A stretch of 64,000 bases of DNA from Paracoccaceae bacterium (GTDB lineage: Bacteria; Pseudomonadota; Alphaproteobacteria; Rhodobacterales; Rhodobacteraceae): NCBI GenBank assembly GCA_013003075.1, contig JABDLJ010000019.1:62001-126000 (forward strand), read 5' to 3'. Below are positions 63,076-64,000 of the stretch, piece after piece. The translations under genes and the position numbers were made by a program. A model generated the notes under the pieces. That model did no database searches. It saw nothing but the letters and a program-made list of their open reading frames with translations, and was not told the DNA's origin. The first letter of the stretch is position 1. The number at the start of each line of letters is the position of its first letter.

Positions 63076-64000
63076 TTGAGCGCGGTGACGTCATACAGGC
63101 TGCGGCTGCAACGCAAGCGGTGGCGAATACGCGCGCTTCGCAAGCGCCGCGAGTTGCGGATGATTGCCGACCGCACCGCGCAAATCTCGGGCTCGGACGT
63201 GCTGTTGTTTTGTACATTGCGCAACGAACTGGTGCGGCTTCCCTACTTCCTGAAATACTACCGCACGCTTGGCATCCGGCATTTTCTTTTCGTCGATAAC
63301 GGCTCTGATGATGGCTCTTTGGAGTATCTGGCCAAGCAGCCCGATGTCTCGGTCTGGCGCACCGATAAAAGCTACAAGCGGGCGCGGTTCGGGATGGACT
63401 GGATGAACTGGCTCTTGCGGAAGTACGCGCATGGCCACTGGGCGCTGACCGTCGATGTCGATGAATTCTTCATCTTCCCGTTCTGCGACACCCGCTCTAT
63501 CTCGGCGTTGACCGACTGGCTGGATGCGTCTTCGATCCGCTCGTTTGCCGCGATGCTGCTGGACATGTACCCAAAGGGCCGGATCGACGCCGAAACCTAT
63601 CGCGAAGGCCAGAACCCCTTCGACATTGCCAACTGGTTCGACAGCGGCAATTACATGATCAGCCAGAACCCGAAGTTCAAAAACCTCTGGATCCAGGGCG
63701 GCCCGCGCGCCCGCGCTTTCTTTGCCGACAACCCGGCGCGTGCCCCGGCGCTTAACAAGATCCCGCTGGTGAGGTGGGACCGCTCGTTCACCTATGTCAG
63801 TTCGACCCACAACCTGCTGCCGCGCGGCCTGAACCTGGTCTATGACGAATGGGGTGGTGAGAAAGCCTCTGGCTGCCTGTTGCATGCCAAGTTCCTCAAC
63901 ACCTTTGCTCAGAAATCGGAAGAAGAGCTGCAGCGGCGTCAGCACTATGCCAACAGTCACGAATACCGGGCCTACAACAAGCGGCTGCGCGAAAACCCCG
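63076..64000 (+). CDS. Glycosyltransferase (Glyco_tranf_2_4-like), 3' end beyond the window
   Basis: This frame runs off the window with no stop; 308 codons are visible. It reads LLFCTLRNELVRLPYFLKYY, then FLFVDNGSDDGSLEYL and ALTVDVDEFFIFPF, the DVDE metal motif. This matches the glycosyltransferase group that begins by addressing 'R-N-E' and 'DNxSxDG' patterns (PF13704-like). The start is TTG 63076 with GGGAG seven bases upstream; the GTG at 63085 is an alternative. The N-terminal part is unusually arginine-rich (RLRLQRKRWRIRALRKRREL). It is 40 bp after the family 4 gene. Confidence 0.85.
   Translation, partial: MSAVTSYRLRLQRKRWRIRALRKRRELRMIADRTAQISGSDVLLFCTLRNELVRLPYFLKYYRTLGIRHFLFVDNGSDDGSLEYLAKQPDVSVWRTDKSYKRARFGMDWMNWLLRKYAHGHWALTVDVDEFFIFPFCDTRSISALTDWLDASSIRSFAAMLLDMYPKGRIDAETYREGQNPFDIANWFDSGNYMISQNPKFKNLWIQGGPRARAFFADNPARAPALNKIPLVRWDRSFTYVSSTHNLLPRGLNLVYDEWGGEKASGCLLHAKFLNTFAQKSEEELQRRQHYANSHEYRAYNKRLRENP

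Overview
This window looks like chromosomal DNA from an alphaproteobacterium of the family Rhodobacteraceae (Roseobacter/Rhodobacter type). The reasons are the high GC content, the gene orders rsmG-parA-parB, rph-rdgB-hemW divergent from hrcA-grpE, rimP-nusA-ylxR-infB, and secA divergent from a parvulin-argJ-mutT operon, and the frequent TTG/GTG starts. A perfect 16-bp parS site inside rsmG, next to parAB, places the left edge near the replication origin. I saw no tRNA, rRNA, CRISPR array, prophage or intact insertion sequence. The window is almost entirely core genome.

Layout. 1-9.2 kb: rsmG, parA and parB; the leftward rph-rdgB-hemW operon; hrcA-grpE; mutS. 9.4-18.3 kb: malic enzyme (maeB), a ribokinase-family sugar kinase, periplasmic msrA, a fold-type IV aminotransferase with a sulfotransferase-like gene, a poorly coding stretch (about 14.96-15.54 kb), argG behind a strong hairpin, and a secreted poly-glycine protein. 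18.5-24.7 kb: ilvA, a divergent HPt / response-regulator-PP2C pair, a Nudix gene, and the overlapping operon hslO-nudL-cca. 24.8-31.6 kb: two tandem ABC half-exporters overlapping an RNA methyltransferase, then a cell-wall cluster (YkuD lipoprotein, CAP-domain lipoprotein, Tat-exported YkuD protein). 31.7-37.9 kb: hemH, a degenerate methyltransferase, comF-grxC-nit-marR, ubiG and proline iminopeptidase. 38-43.4 kb: the transcription/translation operon rimP-nusA-ylxR-infB, which has a terminator-like hairpin in its leader and a strong terminator at its end. 43.5-51.8 kb: mutT-argJ-parvulin, secA, an unknown membrane-anchored protein and a PstS-like/OmpA fusion. 51.8-56.6 kb: radC, an unknown lipoprotein, and dnaK-dnaJ with an RpoH-like promoter. 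56.8-64 kb: a surface-polysaccharide region (ABC-2 permease, cysQ, three glycosyltransferases, galU, galE), with the last glycosyltransferase cut by the window end.

Genes that work together include the chromosome-partition module (ParA, ParB, parS), the heat-shock chaperones (HrcA, GrpE, DnaK, DnaJ, and redox chaperone HslO), arginine synthesis (argG, argJ), UDP-sugar supply (GalU, GalE) for the neighbouring glycosyltransferases and exporter permease, and nucleotide-pool sanitation (RdgB, MutT and Nudix proteins).

I found no convincing new multi-gene system. The most interesting signals are small: stop codons shared through a 4-bp overlap at six of eleven convergent gene pairs; intrinsic-terminator hairpins placed directly before the argG and rimP start codons; spaced GTAC-containing repeats downstream of infB that may be an insertion-sequence remnant; and a few uncharacterised envelope proteins. 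All identifications rest on reading motifs and context; no database search was possible.
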